64,000 nucleotides of DNA from Candidatus Sulfopaludibacter sp. SbA3 (GTDB lineage Bacteria > Acidobacteriota > Terriglobia > Bryobacterales > Bryobacteraceae). Positions 37,485 to 47,700 of this stretch are shown here, piece after piece. Below the pieces are notes generated by a model. The model ran no database searches and was not told where the DNA came from. It was given only the letters and a program-made list of their open reading frames with translations. The position numbers and the translations under genes are program-made. The stretch is taken from the NCBI GenBank assembly GCA_945890485.1, contig CAMDCN010000006.1:1-64000 (forward strand). Reading direction: 5' to 3'. How positions within the stretch are numbered: position 1 is the stretch's first letter; every line of letters starts with the position of its first letter.

Positions 37485-39845
37485 CTAGTAGCCGGGGTTG
37501 CCGTACCAGTAGGACATGATGCCGTCTTCGTCGGGAGGATCAGCCGGGGAGTCCGCTGGTGCGTTTTCCGGGGCGGAGGCCCAATCGGCGCTCCAATCGG
37601 CGTTGGCGGTAGCCGCTTGCCAGGTGGCCGGCCCCTCACTCTGCGAAATGGGGTTGATGGCGGGGTTGCTACCTGGGTTGAGGACAACTGTGGGATTCGG
37701 AATGAGCACGCCACAGCCGGCGGAAAGAGTCTGGGTTTGGAAGCAGGCCGGGTTCTGCGTTTGGAAGCCGCAGGCCGGGGCTATCGTTTGGATGTTGCAC
37801 GGAGCGGCCAGGGTCTGGATGGGGCACGGCGACGTGACAGACCGGATGACACAGGGCGGTGCCACCGTGCGGGGCAGGCACTGGGAGGCAATTAGTGTCT
37901 GCGTGGGACACGGCGGATTGATGGTCCGCAGGGTGCATGGCGGCAGTAGCGTCCGACGGACGGTGGGGGCGGCGCAGGCGAAGGCGGCCTGGACGTCGAG
38001 TTTCCCCGCGCCCCAGGCGTTATTGGGAGTAGTGCCGGTGTTGGCGTCCGTCCGCGCGGAGCTGATGAGGCAGTTGCGGATCTGTGCGGCGGTCATGGCG
38101 GGCCGGCGCTGCAGCATGAGGGCGACAGCGCCGGTGACCATGGGAGCGGCCATGGATGTGCCGAACATGCCCTGATACTGGTCAGCGGCGGTGGTGACAT
38201 TGGCCGAGATGAGCGTCTGCCCTGGCGCGGAAAGCGTGGGCGCGGAGCGGCCGTCCCGGGTGGGTCCGAGGCTCGAGAAGCTGGAGATGGCGCCCACGCC
38301 GGCGCCACGGGTGATGTAGCTGCCGACGGTGATGATCTCTCGCGCGGTGCCCGGAACGGAGATGGTTCGGGCGGCGTTGACGAATGGCGGCAGGAACTGG
38401 CTGAACGAGTTCCGTTGGATCCAGGCGTCCCACTGCCCGAAGGAGATCGTGTTGCCCCGCAGCGTGAGGGACCAGTTGCCGGATTGGACCTGGCCCGAGG
38501 TTCCGCGGGAGATGGTGAGGAAGATGCGGTTGTCGGCGTTGCCAGGATCGTTGAGCGAGGAGTCGATGAACAACTGGTTGCCGCCGGGCAGATTGATGGT
38601 GGTCGATGCGGGCGGGTTGACGTTGGCGGTGGCCGCGCCGCCGGGGCGGGTGACGGATACGCCGATGCGGTCCGCGCCGCGGTACCAGAGATCGAGGGTG
38701 ACTTGCGTTACGCCGCCGGGCACGTTGAACTGAACGGTTTGGACACCGCTGGCGGTCAATGTGCCGCTGGCGTGACGATTACGGGCACCCTCATTGCCAG
38801 CTGATTTGACGAACGCGCGGCCGGCGGCGCCGAGGAGGTTGTCGAGGCCCCGCTCGAGCAGGCTGGTGCCGTCGTGAGGGCCAACGTTGTCGCCCTGGCT
38901 CTGGTTGATGACGACGGGGCGGCCGAGGGACTGGGCGAAGTTGAAGATATAGCGAACGGCGTCGAGGGTATCGGCCGAGTCACCGAGTCCGCGTTCGCCG
39001 GCGGCGCGGCCACGATTGTTGGCGACGACGATGATGTCGGCTTCGGGGGCGACGCCGACGAAGGTGAAGGCGGGGCGGCCTTGTCCGGCGACGGAGCCAT
39101 CACCGGCGGCGATGCCGGTGACGTGGGTGCCGTGGAACTGCGCGGCAGCCGAATCCTGATGCCGCACGATGGTGAGCGGGTTGGCGGCTGCGAGGGCGGA
39201 GTTGATTTGGGTCTGCCGATACTCTACGCCGTAGCCGAAGCCGGCGGGTGATGTTTCCGTACCCGTGCGGGCGAGCCCTTGGTCCCAGATGGCGAGGATG
39301 CGGGAGCGGCCGTCGGCGCCCCGGAAGCTCTGATGACGATAGTCGATGCCGGAGTCGATGATGCCGACGATGACGCCGGCGCCGCGATGGCCGGGAGGCC
39401 CGGTGTGGACCGGCGCGACGCGGACATCGGCGGAGGCGAGGTCGAGTTCGTTGTTCAAAACCCGGGAGACTTCCATGCGGGTGATGGAGGGCACGGCTTC
39501 GAGCGCGGCCAGCTGACTGACGGCGATATCGCCGCAGGCTACGTCGCCGGCGACGGTGCGGGTTTGAAATCCGGCCTTTTCGATTTCTGCGATATCGCCC
39601 GTAAATTGGACGAATATACTCACTTCGGGGGGCGCGGCGGTGGATGCCGCGACGCCGAAGGCCGACTCCGTGTCGAGTTCCGCCATCTCCGTGGCGGCGG
39701 TCATGGCAATCATTCTCAGACCAGGATCCAGTTTGCTGTGTTGGGTTGGATCGGTGGTCTCCGCGACTTCGGGCATCGCGTTTTCGTTATCTTCAGCCGG
39801 TTTTGGCCGGCGGGCGTTGGGGTCTTGCGGTCCTCTCTTGGCCAT
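37485..39845 (-). CDS. CspA-like subtilase (S8) with a C-terminal Ser/Thr-Cys repeat tail
   Basis: 786 residues. ATG 39845 is chosen because GAGGTG lies seven bases upstream; the frame is open 18 codons further. Residues 1-70 are polar with no signal peptide. Residues 74-137 form an I9-like domain. The protease domain has Asp164 (GIIDSGID), His238 (HGTHVTG), Asn351 (SAGNEG) and Ser564 (GTSMAAP), with a beta-sandwich insert at about 357-477 as in CspA-like subtilases. Residues 632-711 are nine short repeats, each with Thr/Ser followed by Cys, then an acidic tail rich in Trp and Asp. It leads an operon with kinase, HopA1-like and LanC-like genes. The tail may be their substrate. Confidence 0.9.
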   Translation of the reverse strand: MAKRGPQDPNARRPKPAEDNENAMPEVAETTDPTQHSKLDPGLRMIAMTAATEMAELDTESAFGVAASTAAPPEVSIFVQFTGDIAEIEKAGFQTRTVAGDVACGDIAVSQLAALEAVPSITRMEVSRVLNNELDLASADVRVAPVHTGPPGHRGAGVIVGIIDSGIDYRHQSFRGADGRSRILAIWDQGLARTGTETSPAGFGYGVEYRQTQINSALAAANPLTIVRHQDSAAAQFHGTHVTGIAAGDGSVAGQGRPAFTFVGVAPEADIIVVANNRGRAAGERGLGDSADTLDAVRYIFNFAQSLGRPVVINQSQGDNVGPHDGTSLLERGLDNLLGAAGRAFVKSAGNEGARNRHASGTLTASGVQTVQFNVPGGVTQVTLDLWYRGADRIGVSVTRPGGAATANVNPPASTTINLPGGNQLFIDSSLNDPGNADNRIFLTISRGTSGQVQSGNWSLTLRGNTISFGQWDAWIQRNSFSQFLPPFVNAARTISVPGTAREIITVGSYITRGAGVGAISSFSSLGPTRDGRSAPTLSAPGQTLISANVTTAADQYQGMFGTSMAAPMVTGAVALMLQRRPAMTAAQIRNCLISSARTDANTGTTPNNAWGAGKLDVQAAFACAAPTVRRTLLPPCTLRTINPPCPTQTLIASQCLPRTVAPPCVIRSVTSPCPIQTLAAPCNIQTIAPACGFQTQNPACFQTQTLSAGCGVLIPNPTVVLNPGSNPAINPISQSEGPATWQAATANADWSADWASAPENAPADSPADPPDEDGIMSYWYGNPGY
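37713..37952 (-). repeat. Nine tandem 9-10-residue repeats with Thr/Ser-x4-Cys spacing
   Basis: Pairs in the 786-residue numbering: T632-C637, T641-C646, T650-C656, T660-C665, S669-C674, T678-C683, T687-C692, T696-C701, T706-C711. Eight pairs have four residues between them and one has five. The consensus is R/Q-T-x-x-x-P/A-C-x-x, for example RTINPPCPT and QTLAAPCNI. This is the geometry of (methyl)lanthionine rings. Confidence 0.85.
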
Positions 39846-40013
39846 GTGGTCACCTCGATGGAACTGTGCCCGGCGCTGCGGGTACGTTTCAAAGGTCACC
39901 CGAACGTGCGAGGGCGGAGAGGGACTGCCTGGTCACCTGGCGGGAAAAGTTTTGTCGGTGAGGCGTGATCGATTTTTCGACGAGTTGGCGCGTTAGGGGT
40001 AGGAGAAAAAGCA

Positions 40014-40190
40014 ATGCCTTCCACCCAGACGATTCCGACCGATGATGTGTTGATCCGCTTGGCCGCGATCTCGCTCCGCCGGTTGTGGGAAGACGAGAAG
40101 CGCGCCGATAAGATCGGCGACCGGATTGAACAGGACCTGTTGCGGCTTAAGCCAAAATGCCTTTCACCACGTTCCCGTGCACGTCGGTAA
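40014..40190 (+). CDS. Small hypothetical protein, overlapping the DUF1501 gene tail
   Basis: 58 residues from ATG 40014, with AGGAG about eight bases upstream. It reads TDDVLIRLAAISLRRLWEDE then IGDRIEQDLLRLKP, an amphipathic helical text, and ends in a basic tail. The last 44 bases overlap the 3' end of the convergent DUF1501 gene. It is divergent from the subtilase operon. No family recognised. Confidence 0.45.
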   Translation: MPSTQTIPTDDVLIRLAAISLRRLWEDEKRADKIGDRIEQDLLRLKPKCLSPRSRARR

Positions 40191-41532
40191 GGCGGAAGTC
40201 GCGACCGGCGTACTTGTAGGTCAGCTTGAGATGATCGAGCCCCAGCAGGTGCAGAATGGTCGCGTGGAGGTCGTGAAAATGGACCTTGTTCTCGACCGAG
40301 TAGTAACTGTAGTCGTCCGTGGCGCCGTAGGATAGCCCGGGCTTGACGCCGCCCCCGGCCATCCACATGGTAAAGGCTTCGGGGTTATGGTCGCGGCCGT
40401 CAGAGCCCTGCGCCGTGGGCGTACGGCCGAACTCGCCGCCCCAAAGGACGAGCGTGTCTTCGAGCAGACCGCGGGACTTCAGGTCCTGCAGCAGGCCGGC
40501 GATGGGCTTATCGACTTCAGCGGCGTTTTGCGCATGATCGCGCTTGAGGTGCTCGTGCTGGTCCCACTTGTATGTGTGCGAGACCTGGACGAAGCGGACA
40601 CCTTTCTCTGAGAACCGGCGGGCCATCAGACATTGACGGCCGAAGTCTTCCGTGATGGGGTTATCGAGGCCGTAGAGCTTTTTGGTGGCTTCCGACTCCT
40701 GGCCGAGATCCTGCAATTCTGGCGCCTCGGCTTGCATGCGGAAGGCGAGTTCGAAGGACTCGATGCGGCCTTCGAGGGCGCGGTCCGGGCCGGTGGTCGC
40801 GAGTTGCTGCCGGTTGAGCACCTGCGAGTAGTCGATCTCTTTTCGTTGGATCGCGCGCGGCGTTTCGGTGTTGGTGATAAACGGGATACGGGCATCGCGA
40901 GCGGGGATGCCGACCGAGCCGATCGCGGTGCCGGCGTAGGGCGCGGGAAGGAACGCGGAACCGAAGTTGTTCGCTCCGCCGTGACTCTGGGTGGGGCAGA
41001 TGGTGAGGAAGCCCGGCATGTTGGAGTTTTCCGTGCCGAGGCCGTAGGTGATCCAGGAGCCCATGGCTGGGCGGATGAAGGTATCGGAGCCGGTGTGGAG
41101 TTCGAGCAGAGCGCCGCCGTGGCGGGAGTTGGAGCCGTGCATGGACTTGATGAAGCACAAGTCGTCGACGCACTTGGTGAGTTCCGGGAAGAGGTCGCTG
41201 ACCCAGGCGCCGGACTGGCCGTATTGTTTGAAGCCCCAAGGGGACTGGAGAAGATTGAACGTTTCGCTGGACACCACCTTGGGACGCGCGAAGGGCAGGG
41301 GCTTGCCGTGGTCACGCTTGAGAAGTGGCTTGTAATCGAAGGTATCGACCTGCGAGGGGCCGCCGTGCATGAACAGGAAGATGACGCGTTTGGCGCGGGC
41401 GGGGAAGTGGGACGGGCGGACGGCGAGCGGATCCGAGGCCGCGGCGCGAGCCTGTTCCAGGCCGAGGAGACCGGAGAGAGCGAGGGAGCCGAAGCCGGCG
41501 GAGGCGGAATGGAGGAGTTGGCGGCGGGTCAT
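40147..41532 (-). CDS. DUF1501 domain protein, Tat-exported
   Basis: 461 residues. I start at ATG 41532, which gives a Tat-type signal (TRRQLLHSASAGFGSLALSG) and lies five bases after the stop of the upstream gene. DUF1501 marks: RVIFLFMHGGPSQVDTFDYK, MHGSNSRHGGALLELHTG, MPGFLTICPTQSHGGANNFG, VLWGGEFGRTPTAQGSDGRD and HATILHLLGLDH. The fold is alkaline-phosphatase/sulfatase-like with metal-binding Asp/His positions, but no activity is proven. It is paired, as is usual, with a DUF1549/DUF1553 gene. Periplasmic location is inferred. Confidence 0.9.
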   Translation of the reverse strand: MTRRQLLHSASAGFGSLALSGLLGLEQARAAASDPLAVRPSHFPARAKRVIFLFMHGGPSQVDTFDYKPLLKRDHGKPLPFARPKVVSSETFNLLQSPWGFKQYGQSGAWVSDLFPELTKCVDDLCFIKSMHGSNSRHGGALLELHTGSDTFIRPAMGSWITYGLGTENSNMPGFLTICPTQSHGGANNFGSAFLPAPYAGTAIGSVGIPARDARIPFITNTETPRAIQRKEIDYSQVLNRQQLATTGPDRALEGRIESFELAFRMQAEAPELQDLGQESEATKKLYGLDNPITEDFGRQCLMARRFSEKGVRFVQVSHTYKWDQHEHLKRDHAQNAAEVDKPIAGLLQDLKSRGLLEDTLVLWGGEFGRTPTAQGSDGRDHNPEAFTMWMAGGGVKPGLSYGATDDYSYYSVENKVHFHDLHATILHLLGLDHLKLTYKYAGRDFRLTDVHGNVVKGILA

Positions 41533-41537
41533 GATCG

Positions 41538-44500
41538 TTAATTCAGGTAGATGAACTCGTTTGAGGAAAGCAGGGACTTGGCGAAGCTCTGCCAAGCCTT
41601 GATGGGGTCGTTGGCCCAGTCCGGCTGGATTTGGGCGATGAAGGTTTGTGCCTTGTCGATCTCGCCGGGCGTGGGGGGGCGAGAGAGGGCGCGTTCATAG
41701 GCGAGGCGGATGCGGCCGGCGTCGTCGAGCTCTTTCCGCGCGAGAAGGTCTTCGGCCAAGCGGCGGGACTGTTTGAGCATGACCGAGCTGTTCATCATGA
41801 AGAGGGCCTGGGGGGCGACGACAGTGGAGTCCCGGTCTCCGTTGGAGGAGGCGGGATCCGGCAGGTCGAAGGCCTGGAAGACTTCATAGAGCGAACTGCG
41901 CAGCACGGGGATGTAGACAGCGCGGATGGGCCGGTCGTAGTCGACGGTGGAGCCTTTGGCCGTGTTGGCGACATACTGGCGATCCTTGTAGGAGAGGATG
42001 GTGCCATCGGAGAAGTCGTGGGTGAGGGCGCCGGAGGTGGACATGATGGCGTCGCGGATGGCTTCGCCTTCCAGGCGGCGGCGGGGCATGCGCCAGAGGA
42101 GGACGTTTTCGGGGTCGGATTCGGCCGACTTGGCGTTGTAGTCGCTGCTCATCTGATAGGTGGCGGTAAGCATCATCTCGCGATGCATCGCTTTCATGGA
42201 CCAGTTATTGGCGATGAAGCGGAGGGCCAGCCAATCGAGGAGCGGCTGGTTGGAGGGTTTCTCTCCGAGGCGGCCGAAGTTGTCGACGGTGGGCACGATG
42301 CCGCGTCCGAAATGCCAACGCCAAAGGCGATTGACCATGACGCGGCTGGTGAGCGGGTGGTCGGGCTGCGTGAGCCACTGGGCCAGTTGGAGGCGGCCGC
42401 TTTCGTGGGGACCGATAGCGGGCGGGTTGGGCCCGGCGAGGGCTTTCAAGAAATTGCGGGGAACCTTTTGGCCGAGGGTCCAGTGGCTACCGCGCAGGTG
42501 GATGGCGAGGTCTTCGATGCGGCTGCTTTCCCGAACGCCCATGGCGCGGGGGAGAACGGGGGTGGCGGCATCGAGGGCTTTGACTTCGGCATCGAGGGCT
42601 TTGAGGCGCGCCTGGATGGCCGGGGCGAAGTAGCGGCGAGCATCGGGAGGAGCACGGAAGGGGCCGAACTTTTCGTGGAGGAATTCGTGAAGGGCTTTCA
42701 GCCCAGGGTCGGTGAGGTTGGGTTCCAGGGATTGCTTGAAGAGTGTTTCAAAGCGCGCGGCCAGGGCTTCGGGGGTGGCGGGTACTGTGGGGAAGAGCTT
42801 GGCGGCTGGCGAGATCCAGGCCGAGAGCGGGGCGTCGGTTCCCTGGACTTCCCACGGGTAGAGGACGCTGGCGGGAGCGCCGTTGGAGCGATCGAAGTAG
42901 TCGACGAGTTGATCGAGGAAGCCGGGGTGGACGTTGTAGCGGGCGGCGATTTGGACACCGGTGAGCGGGGTGTGAGGCAGGGTATGCCGGGCGACTAACA
43001 GTTCCGAGAAGTAGGGGAAACGGGTAGCGTGTTCGAGACGGATGGTATTGGCGCCAGCTTTCAGCGGGACAATGGCGAGATAGCTCCAGCCGGGAGTTTC
43101 CGGGGAGGCGGCCCGATTCTGGACCGGGGGCAGACCGCGCTTGGCCCATACGCCGTTGACGTGGAGGTCGGCGGTCCCGGCGCCGCGCTCCAGGTCGAGG
43201 ATGTCGATCTGATAGTTGCCGGGGTTGCGGACTTGAATGGTGTACTCGGCGAAGTAGGGGCCGGTGGAGTCTTTCGGGGTGTTGGGTTTGTTCTTTTCGA
43301 GGGTGCGGGGGATATTGCCGGAGTCAAAGGTGGAGGCTTGCCGGGTGATGGCCGAGGGAACGCTTTCGAGGGGGGCGATTTGGATCTGGGAGTCGCGCTG
43401 GAGATGGGCCGCGGCGCGCAGGTAAGCGCCGACGCGGCGGCGGGCGATATCAGCGAGGCGCTGGTTCTCGCGCTTGGCGATGGCGGCGATCAGCTTGCGC
43501 TTGGCCTCGGTGGTTGCTACATGGGCGGCCAGGCGGTCGCGCTCCTCCTTGGGGGCCAGGACGTACTCGTGCCACTTGGCGACGACCTTAAAGTTCTCCA
43601 TGGTCTTTGAGGATTTGAAGATGCCGGCGAGCGAGTAGTAGTCGGCGTGGGAGATGGGATCGAACTTGTGATCGTGACAGCGGGCGCAGCCAACCGTGAG
43701 GCCGAGGAAGGCGCGGGCGGTGGTGTCGAGTTGCTCGTCGACGATATCCATCTGCATCTTCATGGGGTCGTCTTCGGCGAGCATTTTGGCGCCGAGGGAG
43801 AGGAAACCCGTGGCAGTCCAGCGTTCAAAGGTTGTGGGGAGGTCGGCGGCTGGGGGCAGGAGATCGCCGGCGAGTTGTTCGGTCAGGAAGACGTTGTACG
43901 GCTTGTCTTTATTGAAGGCGGCGATGACGTAGTCGCGATAGCGGAAAGCGTTTTTGTAGACGAGATTTTCGTCGAGTCCATTGGAGTCGGCGTAGCGGGC
44001 GACGTCGAGCCAGTGGCGGGCCCAGCGTTCGCCGTAACGGGGAGAGGCGAGGAGGCGGTCGACGACTTTGGCAAAGGCGGTGGGAGAGTTATCCGCGAGG
44101 AAGGCCTGGACTTCGGCCGGGGTGGACGGGAGGCCGGTGAGATCGTAGGTGGCGCGGCGGAGGAGGGTGCGCTTGTCGGCAGGTGGGGCGGGGGAAAGGC
44201 CCTTTGCCTCCAGGGCTGAGAGTAGGAACTGATCGATGGGAGAGCGGGCCCAAGTGGTGTTCCTGGTCATTGGGGGCATCGGCGCTTTGGGAGGAACGAA
44301 GGCCCAATATTTCTGTGGCGTTGCGGGAGCGGCGGAGACGGTGGCGTTACCCCAGGGCGCACCCATTTGAATCCACTGGGCGAGCAATGCCGCGTCGGCG
44401 TCCTTCATCTTGGGGCCGGGCGGCATCTTCAGGGGACCCGCGCTATGGCGGACAACTTTCAAGAGCAGGCTATCCGCGGGGTTGCCGGGAATGAGCGAAG

Positions 44501-44714
44501 GGCCTCGCGAACCGCCTTGCAGCGTGTGTTCGCGAGAGTCGAGCCGTAGGCCGCCCATGATGGGCTGGCTGGTGGCCGAGTGGCAACTGAGGCATTGCGC
44601 CACGAGCATTGGCCGGATTTTTTTCTCGAAGAAGGCGGGACCGTCCTCTATTTGGGCGGCGAGGGGCGCAGTCGTCAAGCCAAAGGCCAGCGAGAAAAAA
44701 CACCAGCGGAACAT
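41538..44714 (-). CDS. Secreted cytochrome-like PSD1 - DUF1549 - DUF1553 protein
   Basis: 1058 residues. ATG 44714 gives a signal peptide (RWCFFSLAFGLTTAPLAAQ); the frame is open further but not protein-like. Heme-type CLSCHS follows at about residue 40 with GGSRGPSLIPGNPADSLLLK (PSD1). DUF1549 includes FLLSALEAKGLSPAPPADKR and RWARHWLDVARYADSNGLDE, then DHKFDPISHADYYSLAGIF. A carbohydrate-binding-like beta domain lies in the middle, and DUF1553 has TSRVMVNRLWRWHFGRGIV and MMNSSVMLKQSRRLAEDLL. The family is typical of Planctomycetes and Acidobacteriota; a role in polysaccharide or alkane-like substrate oxidation has been proposed only indirectly. Confidence 0.9.
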   Translation of the reverse strand: MFRWCFFSLAFGLTTAPLAAQIEDGPAFFEKKIRPMLVAQCLSCHSATSQPIMGGLRLDSREHTLQGGSRGPSLIPGNPADSLLLKVVRHSAGPLKMPPGPKMKDADAALLAQWIQMGAPWGNATVSAAPATPQKYWAFVPPKAPMPPMTRNTTWARSPIDQFLLSALEAKGLSPAPPADKRTLLRRATYDLTGLPSTPAEVQAFLADNSPTAFAKVVDRLLASPRYGERWARHWLDVARYADSNGLDENLVYKNAFRYRDYVIAAFNKDKPYNVFLTEQLAGDLLPPAADLPTTFERWTATGFLSLGAKMLAEDDPMKMQMDIVDEQLDTTARAFLGLTVGCARCHDHKFDPISHADYYSLAGIFKSSKTMENFKVVAKWHEYVLAPKEERDRLAAHVATTEAKRKLIAAIAKRENQRLADIARRRVGAYLRAAAHLQRDSQIQIAPLESVPSAITRQASTFDSGNIPRTLEKNKPNTPKDSTGPYFAEYTIQVRNPGNYQIDILDLERGAGTADLHVNGVWAKRGLPPVQNRAASPETPGWSYLAIVPLKAGANTIRLEHATRFPYFSELLVARHTLPHTPLTGVQIAARYNVHPGFLDQLVDYFDRSNGAPASVLYPWEVQGTDAPLSAWISPAAKLFPTVPATPEALAARFETLFKQSLEPNLTDPGLKALHEFLHEKFGPFRAPPDARRYFAPAIQARLKALDAEVKALDAATPVLPRAMGVRESSRIEDLAIHLRGSHWTLGQKVPRNFLKALAGPNPPAIGPHESGRLQLAQWLTQPDHPLTSRVMVNRLWRWHFGRGIVPTVDNFGRLGEKPSNQPLLDWLALRFIANNWSMKAMHREMMLTATYQMSSDYNAKSAESDPENVLLWRMPRRRLEGEAIRDAIMSTSGALTHDFSDGTILSYKDRQYVANTAKGSTVDYDRPIRAVYIPVLRSSLYEVFQAFDLPDPASSNGDRDSTVVAPQALFMMNSSVMLKQSRRLAEDLLARKELDDAGRIRLAYERALSRPPTPGEIDKAQTFIAQIQPDWANDPIKAWQSFAKSLLSSNEFIYLN

Positions 44715-44727
44715 GACACCGATGCTA

Positions 44728-47700
44728 TCACCGGCGATGGGAGGCGTGTGCATCGAGCGTCTCGGAGAGTACCGAGGCCGATAGGGGCTTGGGCATGTAA
44801 GCATTCATGCCAGCGGCGAGACACTGTTCGCGGTCGCCCGCCATGGCGTGGGCGGTCATGGCGATGACGGGGAGCGAACCACCGCGGGCCCGGTACTGAC
44901 GGGTCGCTTCGAGGCCGTCGAGAATGGGCATTTGGATGTCCATCAGAATCACGTCAAACTCAGCTTCGCGTGCGGAGAGCGCATCCAGAGCCGCCTGGCC
45001 GTCGTTGACGAGTTCGACGTGGTGACCCAGTTTTTCCGCCATCGCACGAATGACGCGCCGGTTGACGGCATTGTCTTCGGCGCCCAAAATCCGGAGCTGT
45101 CCGGGGGGCACAATGGCCGGCTGGCTGCGACAGGTGGGAGGTTCGGGCGTGGGGGGCGCTTCGTAGCGGACGGTGAAGGCAAAGCGGCTGCCGATTCCCG
45201 GGATGCTCTCAAGAGTGATCTCGCCGCCGAGTAAAGTCACCAACTGGCGGCAGATGGTTAGCCCCAGGCCCGTGCCGCCGAAGCTGCGGGAGATGGAGCC
45301 ATCGAGTTGGTGGAACGCTTCAAAGATCTCCTCCTGCTTTTCAGCCGGAATGCCCGGGCCTGAGTCAGAGACCTCGCAACGCAAAACCGGGAGTCCGGCG
45401 GCATTCAACTCGGGCCGGATGTCTAATTTGACGAAGCCGGAAGCGGTGAACTTAATGGCGTTCCCGATCAGGTTGAGGAGGATCTGGCGGATCCGCGTAT
45501 CGTCGGCGTAGATCTCGGACGGAACCGAATCGTGGAAGTTGCACGTGAACGCCAAGCCCTTATCGGCGGCTCGAACCTGCATGGTGCGGCAGACCCGTTG
45601 CGCGAGCTGATGGGGCGAGAAGGAGACGGGGGTGAGCTCCAGGCGGCCGGCTTCGATCTTCGAAAGATCGAGGATGTCGTTCAAGATGGTGAGGAGGCCT
45701 TCGGCGGAGTCTTTAACGATCCGGAGATGGTCCTGGAGTTCGGGGGAGTCAGCTCGATCGAGCGCCAGGCTGGTCATGCCGAGGATGCCATTCATGGGAG
45801 TTCGAATCTCGTGGCTCATATTGGCGAGAAACTCACTCTTGAAGCGGCTGGCGGCTTCGGCGCGGAGCTTTTCGGCTTCGAGCTGCGCGGTGCGTTCGGC
45901 CACGGCTCGTTCGAGACGCAGGCGTACCTGGCGGTTGTGATGGTTCCACGACCGGGCAGCCCGGACGGAGGCGAGGACGAGCGTGAGCGCGGCGAACGAT
46001 TGGAACCAGGGAGTCTGCCACCAAGGCGTCGCGATTTGAAACGGCAATGTGGTGGTCGGGCCGGTCCACGCCCCAGGCCGGTCGGTGGCCTGCACTTCAA
46101 AGCGATGGCTTCCGGAGGGTAGATTGGACACGATGACATCCGGATTCGTTGTCTCGGACCAAGGATCGCTCTGACTGAGACGGTGTCGATAATGGACTCT
46201 ATGCTCCCGTCCGTAGTTCGGGGTCGCCAACTGAATCGTCAGCGAGTTGGCGCCAGCGGGCGCCCAGAGTTCAGCTTGGCCGAGCTGCCACGTCCGGTCG
46301 CCGAGCCGTGCGTGGGTGATCGCCGCAAGTGGCGCAACGGATTCCCGCCGAGCAGGGGGCCGATAGCGAGAAATGCCCCGGCTGGTGCCGATCCAAAGGC
46401 TGCCGTCGGCCTCGGCGCGGATGGCCTCGGCGTTGGTATCGTCCCAGACCAGCCCGTCTCGTTGGTCATAGTGGCTCCACTCCTTGCCATCAAAGGTTTC
46501 GGTGCCGCGGTCGGTTCCGACCCACAGGTGCCCGCGGGAGTCGTAATGGAGGAAGTAAGCGAAGGTGGAAACCGGTCCTTGCCCCGCCTTGAAATGGTCC
46601 ATCCGGGGAGGGCCCGAGGCGGGAAAGCGGATTCGCGTCAGCCCGAGGGCAGCGCCATAACCGACCCAAATTTCATTGGAAGGCGCAACGCCAGCGAAGC
46701 GCGGCTCCTCCACGGCAATCGCGAAAATGTCGTCATCAATCAGGCCGTCCTTCCTGCCGAAATGTGTCCATGTCTGGCCGTCCCACTGGTAGAGCCCTGC
46801 GACGGCGGTGAGCCAGATGCGGCCGGCGGAGTCCTGCCGAAGCAGCCGGGCGTCGATGGGAGACACCGGAAGCGGCACCGGAATGAGAGTGCGGGTGGCG
46901 CGATCGATCCGGAAGAGGCCGTCGGGTCCGCCAGCGGCCCATAACTGATCGCTGCGATCGACGAGAAGGGACTTGAATCGGGCTTGGTTGGCCCTGATGG
47001 GAAACGGGACCATACCGCGGGTGCGCGGGTCGAACCGGAGGAGTCCGTTCGGCATGAGCGCGAGCCACAGCGCGCCATCGGCGGTACGGGCGATGGAGCG
47101 GATCAGGTCCTGACCGGTGCTGGGTTCGAGGGTGAATCGCCACTGGCCTTGCGTCAACTGGCCCAAGTGAAGCCCGCCGCTGGTGCCGACCCACATGCGG
47201 TCCGGTCCATCGGGGATGAAGTTCCAGATGCTGGTGGATTCGAGACCGGAGCGGTCATCGAAGTTTTCCCACGCATCGCGGCCGATCTGCCGAAGCACTC
47301 CAGCGCCGGGAACCGCCATCCAAAGGCTCCCTTGGCCCTCAATGGTCGACGAGACCTCCCCCCATATCCCCTGCTTGCGACCGAGTACACGGCACGATCG
47401 GTCCGGTGGCGTCCGGCATTCGACCAGCCCCCGGCGGTCGCTCAGGAGGATCCGGCCTGCCTGATCCAGATGAAGCCGGCCAGCACGCAACGATTTGATC
47501 CCGAGGCCTGGGAACGGATCTTCGAACTGCTTCGCGTGCGCCGGGCGGTAGCGAAGTAACTGGTTGCTCCGGACCCAAAAGGTACCGTCGGGGGCAATCG
47601 TGAGGCTTTCCCACTCGGCTTCAGGTAGACCATCCTCCGGCCCGAAGGTAACAGTCTCCTTGCTGGTCTGCCGCCAAAGCTTTCCAGATTCTCCCCACCA

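Noticed and set aside
37713-37952. The Cys-rich tail repeats as a CRISPR-like or simple DNA repeat
   Set aside because: The DNA of the units is diverged and in frame; the periodicity is at protein level only.
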